A stretch of 8,315 nucleotides of DNA from contig DBQL01000075.1 of assembly GCA_002305235.1 (NCBI GenBank), forward strand, positions 478 through 8,792, in the 5' to 3' direction. Within the stretch, counting starts at the first letter, position 1. Each line of letters opens with the position of its first letter. The notes beneath the pieces were generated by a model, which did no database searches, was not told the DNA's origin, and saw only the letters and a program-made list of their open reading frames with translations. Positions 1-7,201 of the stretch are shown here, piece by piece. The position numbers were made by a program, and so were the translations under genes. This stretch comes from Prevotella sp. UBA1395. GTDB lineage: Bacteria > Bacteroidota > Bacteroidia > Bacteroidales > Bacteroidaceae.

Positions 1-132
1 GAGATAGGCGCGCAAAATTGTATGCTGTTGAGTACAGAGGTGGTCGGCGGGTTTACCGGCGTCACGATGGGAATGGTCGCAGAAGGTGACGGGTGGGCAG
101 ATTACGAGTCGTTCCGTTATGTAGAATTTTGA
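1..132 (+). CDS. C-terminal end of a probable GH43-family glycoside hydrolase (5' truncated)
   Basis: Frame 1 is open from the first base and gives 43 residues before the TGA at 130-132. The segment contains LSTEVVGGFTG followed by a short Gly-rich strand and ends in SFRYVEF. This pattern (STEV-x-GGFTG, then a loop, then an aromatic F/W-x-Y strand at the very C-terminus) is familiar from the concanavalin-A-like beta-sandwich that ends many GH43 beta-xylosidases and alpha-L-arabinofuranosidases. The catalytic five-bladed propeller and its acidic residues would lie upstream, outside the window, so activity cannot be judged. A location next to a SusC/SusD pair fits a PUL-encoded enzyme that trims arabinose or xylose. 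The gene is followed by a strong terminator, so it ends its own transcription unit. Seen: the sequence and stop. Inferred: the family, from 43 residues only. Another beta-sandwich hydrolase is possible. Confidence 0.6.
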   Translation, partial: EIGAQNCMLLSTEVVGGFTGVTMGMVAEGDGWADYESFRYVEF

Positions 133-153
133 CAAGCAACGTGTTGAAATGTT

Positions 154-194
154 CCGGTTCCCGGCACCTAAAAGTGTCGGGAACCGGCTTTTTT
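154..194 (+). terminator. Strong rho-independent terminator after the GH43-like gene
   Basis: Bases 154-167 pair with 174-187 over 14 positions, with one G-T wobble, around a 6-base loop (CTAAAA). A C and six consecutive Ts (189-194) follow directly. The stem is GC-rich and starts 22 bases after the stop codon at 132. This is a textbook intrinsic terminator for the upstream gene and separates it from the SusC operon. Confidence 0.93.
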
Positions 195-199
195 ATTGG

Positions 200-211
200 T
201 TTGTTAACAAA
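200..211. promoter_or_regulatory. Perfect 12-bp palindrome, candidate regulator site
   Basis: TTTGTTAACAAA reads the same on both strands. Its centre lies about 60 bases upstream of the -7 element at 262-269, roughly position -70 relative to the likely transcription start, which is a usual distance for an activator site. It does not pair further outward, so it is not part of the terminator. That it binds a regulator is inferred only from symmetry and position; in AT-rich spacer DNA a 12-bp palindrome can arise by chance. Confidence 0.35.
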
Positions 212-234
212 TTGTACCTGTATTGTAGACATCT

Positions 235-280
235 GATAACCTATGTGAATAAAAGTTTATTTAATTTTGCGATGGTTATC
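235..280. repeat. Inverted repeat GATAACC / GGTTATC bracketing the core promoter
   Basis: GATAACC at 235-241 is the exact reverse complement of GGTTATC at 274-280, with 32 bases between the arms. The left arm sits where the -33 box of a Bacteroidota promoter would be expected, and the right arm lies at or just after the expected transcription start. The -7 element lies between them. The geometry suits an operator or a regulator dimer contacting both sides of the promoter, but function is inferred. Confidence 0.35.
262..269 (+). promoter_or_regulatory. Bacteroidota-type -7 promoter element for the SusC operon
   Basis: TAATTTTG matches the Bacteroidota primary-sigma -7 consensus TAnnTTTG at every fixed base. 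The transcript would start at about 273-277, leaving an untranslated leader of roughly 95 bases before ATG 369. No good TTTG/TTG -33 box is found at the usual 19-21 base spacing (the stretch around 235-245 reads GATAACCTATG), suggesting a promoter that needs an activator. A 6-bp inverted repeat, AATAAA (248-253) / TTTATT (256-261), abuts it upstream. The consensus is established for Bacteroides; use of this copy is inferred. Confidence 0.65.
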
Positions 281-368
281 GTTTACAACGCAACCTGACC
301 TATTTTATACTTTACATTCAAAACTATCTATCAAAAAAATTATCAATAAACCAAAAAACGTAGTAACT
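270..368 (+). other. A/T-rich untranslated leader of the SusC operon
   Basis: The stretch between the -7 element and ATG 369 has no Shine-Dalgarno sequence and is rich in A, with runs at 333-338 and 353-358. It contains AACTATCTA (322-330), which recurs in the SusD leader, and CAATAAAC (344-351), which recurs in the leader of the last gene. I see no convincing riboswitch or terminator fold. It is in frame with the SusC-like gene from TTG 267, but its translation has no signal-peptide character and it lies inside or downstream of the promoter. Confidence 0.5.
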
Positions 369-3300
369 ATGGGAAAAACATTTCTAAAAGATTGCAAATC
401 GCTGGCGTTTTGCAAGATTGCCCTCATAGCTTTTTTGCTATTCCCGGCAATGAATGTTCTTCAGGCTGGTACGATGAATGCCAAAACCGTTACCGGTACG
501 GTTGTGTCGTCGACAGACAACGAACCGTTGATCGGAGTTAGCGTGCAGGTGTTGGGTTCGCAGCGAGGCGCAGTCACAGACATGGATGGGCGTTATTCCA
601 TCGAGGCCAATGAAAACCAGACTCTGGTGTTCTCTTATGTAGGATTTGTCACGCAACGTGTCAAGGTGGGTGCCCAAAGTGTCATTAATGTCACTTTGGC
701 CGAAGACCGTCAAAGCCTTGATGACGTGGTGGTGATAGGATATGGTGTTCAGAAGAAGAAATTGGTCACCGGCGCAACCACGCAGATGAAGGGTGACGAT
801 ATTGCCCGGTTGAACACCACCAGCCCTCTTCAGGCCATGCAGGGACAGACTCCCGGCGTGAGCATTCAGTCGGAATCCGGCCAGCCCGGCTCGGGAATGA
901 AGGTGGTGATACGTGGTTTGGGAACAATCGGAAACTCCGGACCGTTATACCTTATTGATGGTGTGGGGGGTGACATTTCTACCTTGAATCCCGCCGATAT
1001 CGAAAGCATCGACGTGCTCAAAGATGCTGCCTCGGCGGCCATCTATGGTGCGCAGGCCGCCAACGGTGTTGTGCTTGTGACCACAAAGCATGGCCGTGAG
1101 GGCAGACCTCAGGTCTCTTTCGATGGATATATGGGCTGGCAGTCGGTGGCACGTAAGGCGCAGATGCTCAATGCCAATGAGTATATGACGATCATGAATG
1201 AGCAAAGCGTGAACAGTCGCAATGGCCAGATAGACTGGAGCAAGTATGCTACGATCACCGATGCCAACGGCAACTTCTACGATACCGACTGGATGGACAC
1301 CATGTTCAAGGACAATGCCAAGACGCAAAGCTACAATTTCGGAGTGAGTGGTGGTGGCAAAGCTGCCACATACGCCCTCAGTCTGGGGTATATCGACCAA
1401 GAAGGTGTTGTAGGTGGCAAGGATGTGAGCAACTATCGTCGTTACAATGTGCGTTTGAACAGTGACCAAAAGATCACCGAATTCTTGAAGATTGGCGAGA
1501 TGATCGGCATGGTCTATAAGAAAACACATGGTATTCTTGTGGGCAACCAGTACAACAACTCCTTACGCGGAGCCTTTGCGGCCATACCACTCATTCCGGT
1601 TTTGGGCGACAACTCATACGATGTGCCCTATTATGACACCTCCAACAACGACTATTGGAAAGAGCAGGGCAACCCATACGGCGGTATGATGCTCAAGAAC
1701 CAGAATGAAAACCGTAACGTAAACTTCACGGGAAACATCTATGCAGAGCTTGAACCCTTTAAGAATCTCAAGTTCCGCACACAGTTGGGAACCGTTTATT
1801 CCACAAGTGAATACCGTAGTTTCTCACCCATGTACAAGTTGTCTCCCTATGATTTCAACGAGACCAAGACCACGGCGAGCCAGTCTATGGGCCACGGATT
1901 CTCTATGACATGGACCAATACGTTGAGTTACAATTGGAACTGGAACGATCACGCGTTGAGTGCGCTGGTGGGTATGGAGAGCTATCGCTATGAGGGCACA
2001 TCTCTTTATGCTGCCAACGGCTATCTGAAAGATGGCTATGACACATGGAAGTTTGCCTATCTGTCTAACACGACGGGCAGCAGCACGGACGATGGAATGT
2101 CTATCAGTGGCGCGCCCCATAACGACGCGCGAACGGTTTCCTATTTCGGCCGATTGGGATGGAACTGGAAAGAGACCTATATGGTCAATGCCACCTTGCG
2201 CGCAGACGGCAGCTCCAAGTTTGCCAAAGGGCATCGTTATGGCTATTTCCCCTCTGTCAGTGCCGGTTGGACCGTTACCAATGAATCGTTCATGAAAGGT
2301 GCTTCCTCATGGCTCGACTTCCTGAAACTGCGTGCAAGTTGGGGTCAGGTGGGTAATCAGAATATCTCCGACTTCCAATATTTGGGTCCCGTGACCTCTT
2401 CCAACACCCATTATAACTTCGGAACAAGCCTTGGCGGAAGCGCGCAAAGCGGCAACTGGGGTGCTTATCCTAGTCGTCTTTCTAATCCGGAGCTGACTTG
2501 GGAGACCTCTGAGCAGACTAATCTCGGACTCGATGCACGCCTTATAAACAACCACTTGGGCATCAATGTAGACTGGTATTGGAAGACTACCAAGGACTGG
2601 CTGGTTGTCAGACCGGTGCTCGATACGGCCGGAACCAATCCTCCTTATACCAATGGAGGCGACGTGAAAAACTATGGTTTGGAACTGAATCTCACTTGGA
2701 ACGACAATATCGGAAAGGACTTCCGCTATCAACTGGGGGCTAATATGGCCTACAACCACAACGAGGTGGGCAACATTCCAACGGCTGATGGCATCATTCA
2801 TGGACAGACAAACATGCTCTATGACAACAGCGACGAGTTTTATCGCGCCGAGAACGGCCACCCCATTGGCTATTTCTGGGGCTATAAGACTGCCGGAATA
2901 TTCCAAAACAAGCAGGAGATCAGCGATTGGATAGCAGCCGGAAACGGGGTGTTGCAAGGTTCAAGCGTGATGCCGGGTGACGTGAAATACTATGATATCG
3001 ACCAAGATGGCTCCATCGACGAGAATGACAAGGTGGATCTTGGAAATGGAATTCCCGACGTGACATTTGGTTTCAATGTGGCATTGTTTTATAAGAATTT
3101 TGATTTCTCGGTAACGGCCAATGGCGCCGCCGGGCATCAGATCGTGCAGAGCTATCGCAACCATGCCAACACCAAGGCCAACTACACCTCTGCCATTTTG
3201 GACCGTTGGACCGGCGAGGGCACGTCCAATCGCATGCCGAGAGTGACCGAAACCAATGTCAACTGGCAGTTCTCCGACCTCTATATCCATGACGGAGACT

Positions 3301-3533
3301 ACCTGAGAATATCCAATATCACCTTGGGTTACGATTTCTCCAAGTTGCTTCATCTGAGTTTCGTGTCACAGGCCCGTCTCTATTTCCAAGTTCAGAATGC
3401 CTTTACGTTCACCAAATATGATGGCATGGATCCCGAAATCGGATATGGTACAGACTCATGGGTGTCGGGAGTGGATGTTGGTTACTATCCTCGTCCCCGC
3501 ACTTTCCTTGTGGGTGTCAACTTGAAGTTCTAA
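369..3533 (+). CDS. SusC/RagA-family TonB-linked outer-membrane transporter
   Basis: A 1054-residue outer-membrane barrel that would import an oligosaccharide using TonB energy, working with the SusD-like protein encoded next. Residues 1-33 form a signal peptide (Lys-rich start, hydrophobic core 17-25, likely cut after LQA). Residues 41-118 are the carboxypeptidase-regulatory-like beta-sandwich typical of SusC proteins. DDVVVIGYG (118-126) is the TonB-box-like linker, followed by the plug (about 133-245) with the family signatures PLYLIDG (192-198) and LKDAASAAIYG (217-227). The remainder is the 22-strand barrel, ending in NLKF with the terminal Phe used for membrane insertion. DIDQDGSIDENDK (876-888) is an EF-hand-like calcium loop common in this family. 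There is no STN signalling domain. ATG 369 was chosen because it begins the signal peptide; TTG 267 overlaps the promoter. The stop lies 31 bases before the SusD-like gene, so the two are co-transcribed. Family certain; substrate unknown. Confidence 0.96.
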   Translation: MGKTFLKDCKSLAFCKIALIAFLLFPAMNVLQAGTMNAKTVTGTVVSSTDNEPLIGVSVQVLGSQRGAVTDMDGRYSIEANENQTLVFSYVGFVTQRVKVGAQSVINVTLAEDRQSLDDVVVIGYGVQKKKLVTGATTQMKGDDIARLNTTSPLQAMQGQTPGVSIQSESGQPGSGMKVVIRGLGTIGNSGPLYLIDGVGGDISTLNPADIESIDVLKDAASAAIYGAQAANGVVLVTTKHGREGRPQVSFDGYMGWQSVARKAQMLNANEYMTIMNEQSVNSRNGQIDWSKYATITDANGNFYDTDWMDTMFKDNAKTQSYNFGVSGGGKAATYALSLGYIDQEGVVGGKDVSNYRRYNVRLNSDQKITEFLKIGEMIGMVYKKTHGILVGNQYNNSLRGAFAAIPLIPVLGDNSYDVPYYDTSNNDYWKEQGNPYGGMMLKNQNENRNVNFTGNIYAELEPFKNLKFRTQLGTVYSTSEYRSFSPMYKLSPYDFNETKTTASQSMGHGFSMTWTNTLSYNWNWNDHALSALVGMESYRYEGTSLYAANGYLKDGYDTWKFAYLSNTTGSSTDDGMSISGAPHNDARTVSYFGRLGWNWKETYMVNATLRADGSSKFAKGHRYGYFPSVSAGWTVTNESFMKGASSWLDFLKLRASWGQVGNQNISDFQYLGPVTSSNTHYNFGTSLGGSAQSGNWGAYPSRLSNPELTWETSEQTNLGLDARLINNHLGINVDWYWKTTKDWLVVRPVLDTAGTNPPYTNGGDVKNYGLELNLTWNDNIGKDFRYQLGANMAYNHNEVGNIPTADGIIHGQTNMLYDNSDEFYRAENGHPIGYFWGYKTAGIFQNKQEISDWIAAGNGVLQGSSVMPGDVKYYDIDQDGSIDENDKVDLGNGIPDVTFGFNVALFYKNFDFSVTANGAAGHQIVQSYRNHANTKANYTSAILDRWTGEGTSNRMPRVTETNVNWQFSDLYIHDGDYLRISNITLGYDFSKLLHLSFVSQARLYFQVQNAFTFTKYDGMDPEIGYGTDSWVSGVDVGYYPRPRTFLVGVNLKF

Positions 3534-3564
3534 GAATATCAACTATCTAAGTACTATACAGATT

Positions 3565-5271
3565 ATGGAAAAGAATAAATTATATATACTGTTTGCCGGG
3601 ATGTTGATGGTGAGCGGTGGCCTTATGTCCTCTTGCTCGGATAGCTTCCTTGATGTAAACAGCAAGACAGAGTCCAATACGGAGACGTTCTATAAGACAG
3701 AGAGCGATGCTTGGCGTGCCCTTATCGGTTGCTATGCCGGATGGCGCGAAACCACTTCGTCGGGTACCATCCCCATCGTGATGTCGTCAATCATGCAGTC
3801 TGACGAGTGTCTTGCGGGTGCGGGTGTCAATGACGCGTATAATTTCGATGTCGTAGACCAGTTTGATCAGAGCAAGGCACCATCTTATACCAACCTTTGG
3901 CAATCAGACTGGAAGACCTATTACGCGGCCATCTATCGCTGCAATGAGCTGATCACGCGTCAGGATCAGATTGCTTGGAAAGACTCTACATTGCGCAATC
4001 AGTATATCGGCGAGGCCCGTGCGTTGCGTGCGCTGTGTTATTTCGACATGGTTCGGATGTTCGAAAACATTCCCCTGCTCACCACCCCGAGTGCCGAGAA
4101 TGTACCTCAGGCCCAGCCCGATGAGGTCTATGACCTGATTTTCTCCGACCTGAAATTTGCCGCAGAGCATATTCCCGCCACGGCCTATCCCAAGTCTAAC
4201 GCGGCAAGCAACGATGGTCACATCAGCTCGTATGGAGCCAAAGGCATCATGGCGCGCGCCTATCTCTATTATACCGGTCGTTTTGGCAAAGAACCGGCGG
4301 GCTGCACCAAGGCCGAGGCTTTGGCCGCTTGCGAGGACATCATCTCGAGCAACGAGTTCGAGCTGATACCCCAGTTCAAGAATCTTTGGCCCGCCTCGTC
4401 GAGCAATGCGCTTGATGCCGCGGCCAATGGCACATACGAAGAGTGGTTGGCCAATACCACATACGCCGGTCCCGGGAACAAGGAGTTCATCATTTCAATG
4501 AAATGTAACTATACGCAAGACTATAATGGCAATAACGATGGCAACCGCTGGATGATCAATCTTGGCATTCGTGGCATCCAGTCGATAGACTGCTCGCCCT
4601 ACGGATATGGCTGGGGCATCTGCACAGTGAATCCCGCTTTGGTAGCCGCATACGGCGATGGCGACCATCGCAAGGCCGCGACCATCATTGATATTGCCGG
4701 TGAGGGTATCGACCAAAAGGCCGATTTCACCAAGAACTGCATCAACGACCAGCGCGAGTACACCGGTTATTATATCAAGAAGTACACTCCTATGGCCACT
4801 ACCGACTGCACGCCGTTGGCCATTTTATGGGGAGCGCCGGGCGATGCCATGACGAGTCAGTGGCAGGATGTGGTCATCTTGCGCTATTCCGATGTGCTGC
4901 TCATGGCAGCCGAGCTTGGCAGTGGTAATGCGCAAAAGTATTTCAATATGGTGCGTCAGCGCGCTTACACCGCAGAAGATGGAAAATTGGACAAGAAGTA
5001 CACCGAGGTATCGGCCACGAAGGACAATATCCTGAAAGAGCGTCGTTTGGAGTTTGCCTTCGAGGGAATCAGGTATTATGACCTGCTTCGTCAGGGCATC
5101 GATGTGGCAGCCAATACCATTGCCGGCACCATTCAGGTGTCCAACGGCGGTCAGCCGGCTACGGTGACCACCATGGCAGCCAACATCAAGAAGAAGAATG
5201 GGCTTTGCCAGATTCCCAATAATCAGATTACCCTCTCGAATAATGTGCTGAAACAGAACGCCGGATGGTAA
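3565..5271 (+). CDS. SusD/RagB-family surface glycan-binding lipoprotein
   Basis: A 568-residue lipoprotein that would form the hinged lid on the SusC-like barrel and capture the oligosaccharide at the cell surface. The signal peptide ends in a lipobox-like LMSSC with Cys24 as the lipid-anchored residue. The N-terminal SusD-like region (about 25-230) carries the TPR helix GEARALRALCYFDMVR (149-164), a family hallmark. The C-terminal RagB/SusD domain includes LRYSDVLLMAAE (439-450), ERRLEFAFEGIRYYDL (492-507) and the closing pattern IPNNQITLSNN...QNAGW, the usual end of these proteins. Length is normal for the family. It starts 31 bases after the SusC-like stop and ends 32 bases before the next start, so it is mid-operon. 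Its translation start has no Shine-Dalgarno sequence but has ATT directly before ATG. Family identity is very secure; the bound glycan cannot be read from sequence. Confidence 0.96.
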   Translation: MEKNKLYILFAGMLMVSGGLMSSCSDSFLDVNSKTESNTETFYKTESDAWRALIGCYAGWRETTSSGTIPIVMSSIMQSDECLAGAGVNDAYNFDVVDQFDQSKAPSYTNLWQSDWKTYYAAIYRCNELITRQDQIAWKDSTLRNQYIGEARALRALCYFDMVRMFENIPLLTTPSAENVPQAQPDEVYDLIFSDLKFAAEHIPATAYPKSNAASNDGHISSYGAKGIMARAYLYYTGRFGKEPAGCTKAEALAACEDIISSNEFELIPQFKNLWPASSSNALDAAANGTYEEWLANTTYAGPGNKEFIISMKCNYTQDYNGNNDGNRWMINLGIRGIQSIDCSPYGYGWGICTVNPALVAAYGDGDHRKAATIIDIAGEGIDQKADFTKNCINDQREYTGYYIKKYTPMATTDCTPLAILWGAPGDAMTSQWQDVVILRYSDVLLMAAELGSGNAQKYFNMVRQRAYTAEDGKLDKKYTEVSATKDNILKERRLEFAFEGIRYYDLLRQGIDVAANTIAGTIQVSNGGQPATVTTMAANIKKKNGLCQIPNNQITLSNNVLKQNAGW

Positions 5272-5303
5272 CCGATGGTCGAACAAATAAAATCAGAAGT
5301 ATT

Positions 5304-7133
5304 ATGAAAATCAAGAAATTAATATATAGCTTGGCCTCGGCACTGATGGTGCTGGGCTTGGCTGCTTGTTCGCCGGACAGTTATGATTTGGGCGACAAGG
5401 ATGTAACGTCTGCCGATTTGACAGAGGGTACAGCGTTTCAGATAACCCACGACAGCAGCAATCCAAACATTGTGTACCTCAAGAGTCTCATGTCTGACCG
5501 TTATCAGGTGTGCTGGGAGAATCCTCAAGGTCGTTCCTTGGACAAGGATGTAGAACTTCATATACCTTTCCCCGGTACGTACGAGGTGCGTTTCGGTGTG
5601 AATACCCGTGGCGGTGTGGTTTACGGCGAGCCGGCCCATTTCACCATCGACAACTTCTATGCCGGTTTTGTAGACAACGACCTGTATACCTTGCTCACCG
5701 GCGGAGTAGGCAAGTCCAAGACATGGATCCCCGATAATGGCATCTATGGCCTTGCCTCGGGCGACCTGTCATACGCCGACCCCTCCACAGTGGCCTCTCT
5801 GAACAACTTCACGCCCAACTGGGAGCCTTCGGGCAACTATCAGGATGCAACCGGAAACTTTGCCAAAAGCTCCATGACCTTCGACCTGATCAATGGCGCG
5901 CATATCACCACCACCACTTTTGCGCCCGACGGAAGCTCCACGACCGCAAAGGGAACATACCTGCTCGACATTGACAACGCACAGGTCAACCTCAGCGATT
6001 GTCAGCTTCTTCATTCTCCCAACTATGACAAGGCGCAAGACGATGCCGGATGGAAGAACAATATCCGCATCATCACCCTGACCGAGAACCGGCTCCGGCT
6101 CTGCATTCTTCGCAACAAGCAGACCTCCGGGGAGGGCGAATGGTGGCTGTGCTTCAACTTTGTGTCCAAAGATTTTGCCGACAGCTATGAGGCTCCCGAG
6201 GTGGAGGTGTTCCCCACGTTGGCCGACAATTGGAAGAGCTTCGTGATGCCCAACAATGACCGGATCATCACCTATAAGCTTACCGGCTTCGACTGGTATA
6301 ATCCCGACGGCACGGCCAAGGGCGTGACGGCTGTGACCCCCAACAACAATCTTGAGGATATGACCATCAGGCTGAACAGCAGCAACAACACCTACGAGCT
6401 CACAGACTTTGATTCCAAGACCCACAGTGGTACGTTCTCGGTGACCGATGATGGTATCTACACGTTCTCGCCCGCACTGACCGAGCTGAATCTCTCGGCC
6501 GACGGCCGTGCCGTGTTCAAGGGCAATGGCGACGGAACGATGCGTATCCTCGGTTTTGATGAGGCCAATAACTGCGACCCGCAAACCGGTGCCTTGAGCA
6601 ATATCGTGTGGGGCAGCAAGGAGTTTGACGACCAAGGCCGGTTCTATCAGTATATGGGCTACAAGTTTGAAGTGGTCAGAGCCGGTGCCGTGAAGACTTT
6701 CTCGGCCAAGTTGCACTTCTTCGACGTGAACTGGACGACACAAGAGAGCGAGCCGGTATTTATCACCGACGGCGTGGATGCCGACTATACGTTCACCCTC
6801 ACACAGCCCAACTCGCAGCCTTACGGCATCTACCTCGACGTGGTGAAGATTCTCGAGACTCATCCCAACTGTGATATTGTCATCAAGGACATCAAGGTAG
6901 ACGGCAACTCCATTGCCTTCGACGATGCCATCATCGACCGTGGTCTCGGCGACGACGGACCCAACGCGGCCCGCCGTTACATCCTCAATCCGTGGGGAGC
7001 CACCAAGGATGATGGTCCCAAGTTTGCCTTCACCTCTACGATTGCCGTTACCGTCAGCGTGAAGATGGACAATGGCACGCCGTTCATCACGGCCTCAGCC
7101 AAGTCGGCAAACGCCAAGAGAGCACGCAGATAG
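5304..7133 (+). CDS. PUL lipoprotein with PKD-like N-terminus and putative carbohydrate-binding C-terminus
   Basis: A 609-residue lipoprotein in the SusE position. The signal peptide ends in a clear lipobox, LAAC, with Cys22. Residues about 42-116 look like a PKD/Ig-type beta-sandwich (FPGTYEVRFGV, then GGVVYGEPAHFTI). It is followed by LLTGGVGKSKTWI (130-142), a motif I associate with a family of SusD-linked lipoproteins in Bacteroidota. The middle (about 190-300, and again 320-450) is beta-rich and lipocalin-like. The end (about 470-600) has YLDVVKILETHPNCDIVIKD (510-529), VDG (532-534) and LNPWGATKDD (561-570), resembling a beta-sandwich of putative carbohydrate-binding type. No catalytic motif is visible. 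ATG 5304 is preferred over in-frame ATG 5265, because the latter overlaps the SusD-like gene and puts 13 polar residues before the signal peptide. The last dozen residues form a basic tail (ending KRARR), unusual for a surface lipoprotein. A glycan-binding role is inferred from operon position and fold pattern. Confidence 0.85.
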   Translation: MKIKKLIYSLASALMVLGLAACSPDSYDLGDKDVTSADLTEGTAFQITHDSSNPNIVYLKSLMSDRYQVCWENPQGRSLDKDVELHIPFPGTYEVRFGVNTRGGVVYGEPAHFTIDNFYAGFVDNDLYTLLTGGVGKSKTWIPDNGIYGLASGDLSYADPSTVASLNNFTPNWEPSGNYQDATGNFAKSSMTFDLINGAHITTTTFAPDGSSTTAKGTYLLDIDNAQVNLSDCQLLHSPNYDKAQDDAGWKNNIRIITLTENRLRLCILRNKQTSGEGEWWLCFNFVSKDFADSYEAPEVEVFPTLADNWKSFVMPNNDRIITYKLTGFDWYNPDGTAKGVTAVTPNNNLEDMTIRLNSSNNTYELTDFDSKTHSGTFSVTDDGIYTFSPALTELNLSADGRAVFKGNGDGTMRILGFDEANNCDPQTGALSNIVWGSKEFDDQGRFYQYMGYKFEVVRAGAVKTFSAKLHFFDVNWTTQESEPVFITDGVDADYTFTLTQPNSQPYGIYLDVVKILETHPNCDIVIKDIKVDGNSIAFDDAIIDRGLGDDGPNAARRYILNPWGATKDDGPKFAFTSTIAVTVSVKMDNGTPFITASAKSANAKRARR

Positions 7134-7145
7134 AAAGCCCGTTTC

Positions 7146-7170
7146 TTGCCCGACACCGTCTGTCGGGCAA
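7146..7170. promoter_or_regulatory. Intercistronic stem-loop between the two downstream lipoprotein genes
   Basis: TTGCCCGACA (7146-7155) pairs perfectly with TGTCGGGCAA (7161-7170) around a 5-base loop, CCGTC. It begins 12 bases after the stop at 7133 and ends 31 bases before the next start. No T-run follows (the next bases are TAAGCC), so it is not a good intrinsic terminator. It may stabilise the 3' end of the upstream message or lower expression of the last gene relative to the SusC/SusD part. The structure is seen; the role is inferred. Confidence 0.7.
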
Positions 7171-7201
7171 TAAGCCAACATTCAATAAACAGTAAATCAT
7201 T

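Noticed and set aside
267..368. In-frame TTG start at 267 giving a 1088-residue SusC-like protein
   Set aside because: The TTG lies inside the -7 promoter element, there is no ribosome-binding context, and the added 34 residues would come before a complete signal peptide that begins at ATG 369.
945..1529. 194-residue antisense frame within the SusC-like gene
   Set aside because: The sense strand encodes conserved plug and barrel sequence here. The antisense product is rich in Ile, His and Val with no recognisable fold, as expected of a shadow frame.
5265..5303. Upstream ATG 5265 for the 609-residue lipoprotein
   Set aside because: It overlaps the last codons of the SusD-like gene and adds 13 polar residues (MVTDGRTNKIRSI) before a signal peptide that is complete from ATG 5304.
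5769..6863. 364-residue open frame on the - strand, antisense to the 5304-7133 gene
   Set aside because: It has no signal, domain or promoter. Its codons mirror the third-position bias of the sense gene, which rarely uses TTA, CTA or TCA, so long antisense frames arise by default.
7146..7170. Stem-loop as an intrinsic terminator ending the operon
   Set aside because: No T-run follows on the + strand, and no gene on the - strand would need one. It is kept as a regulatory or stabilising structure only.
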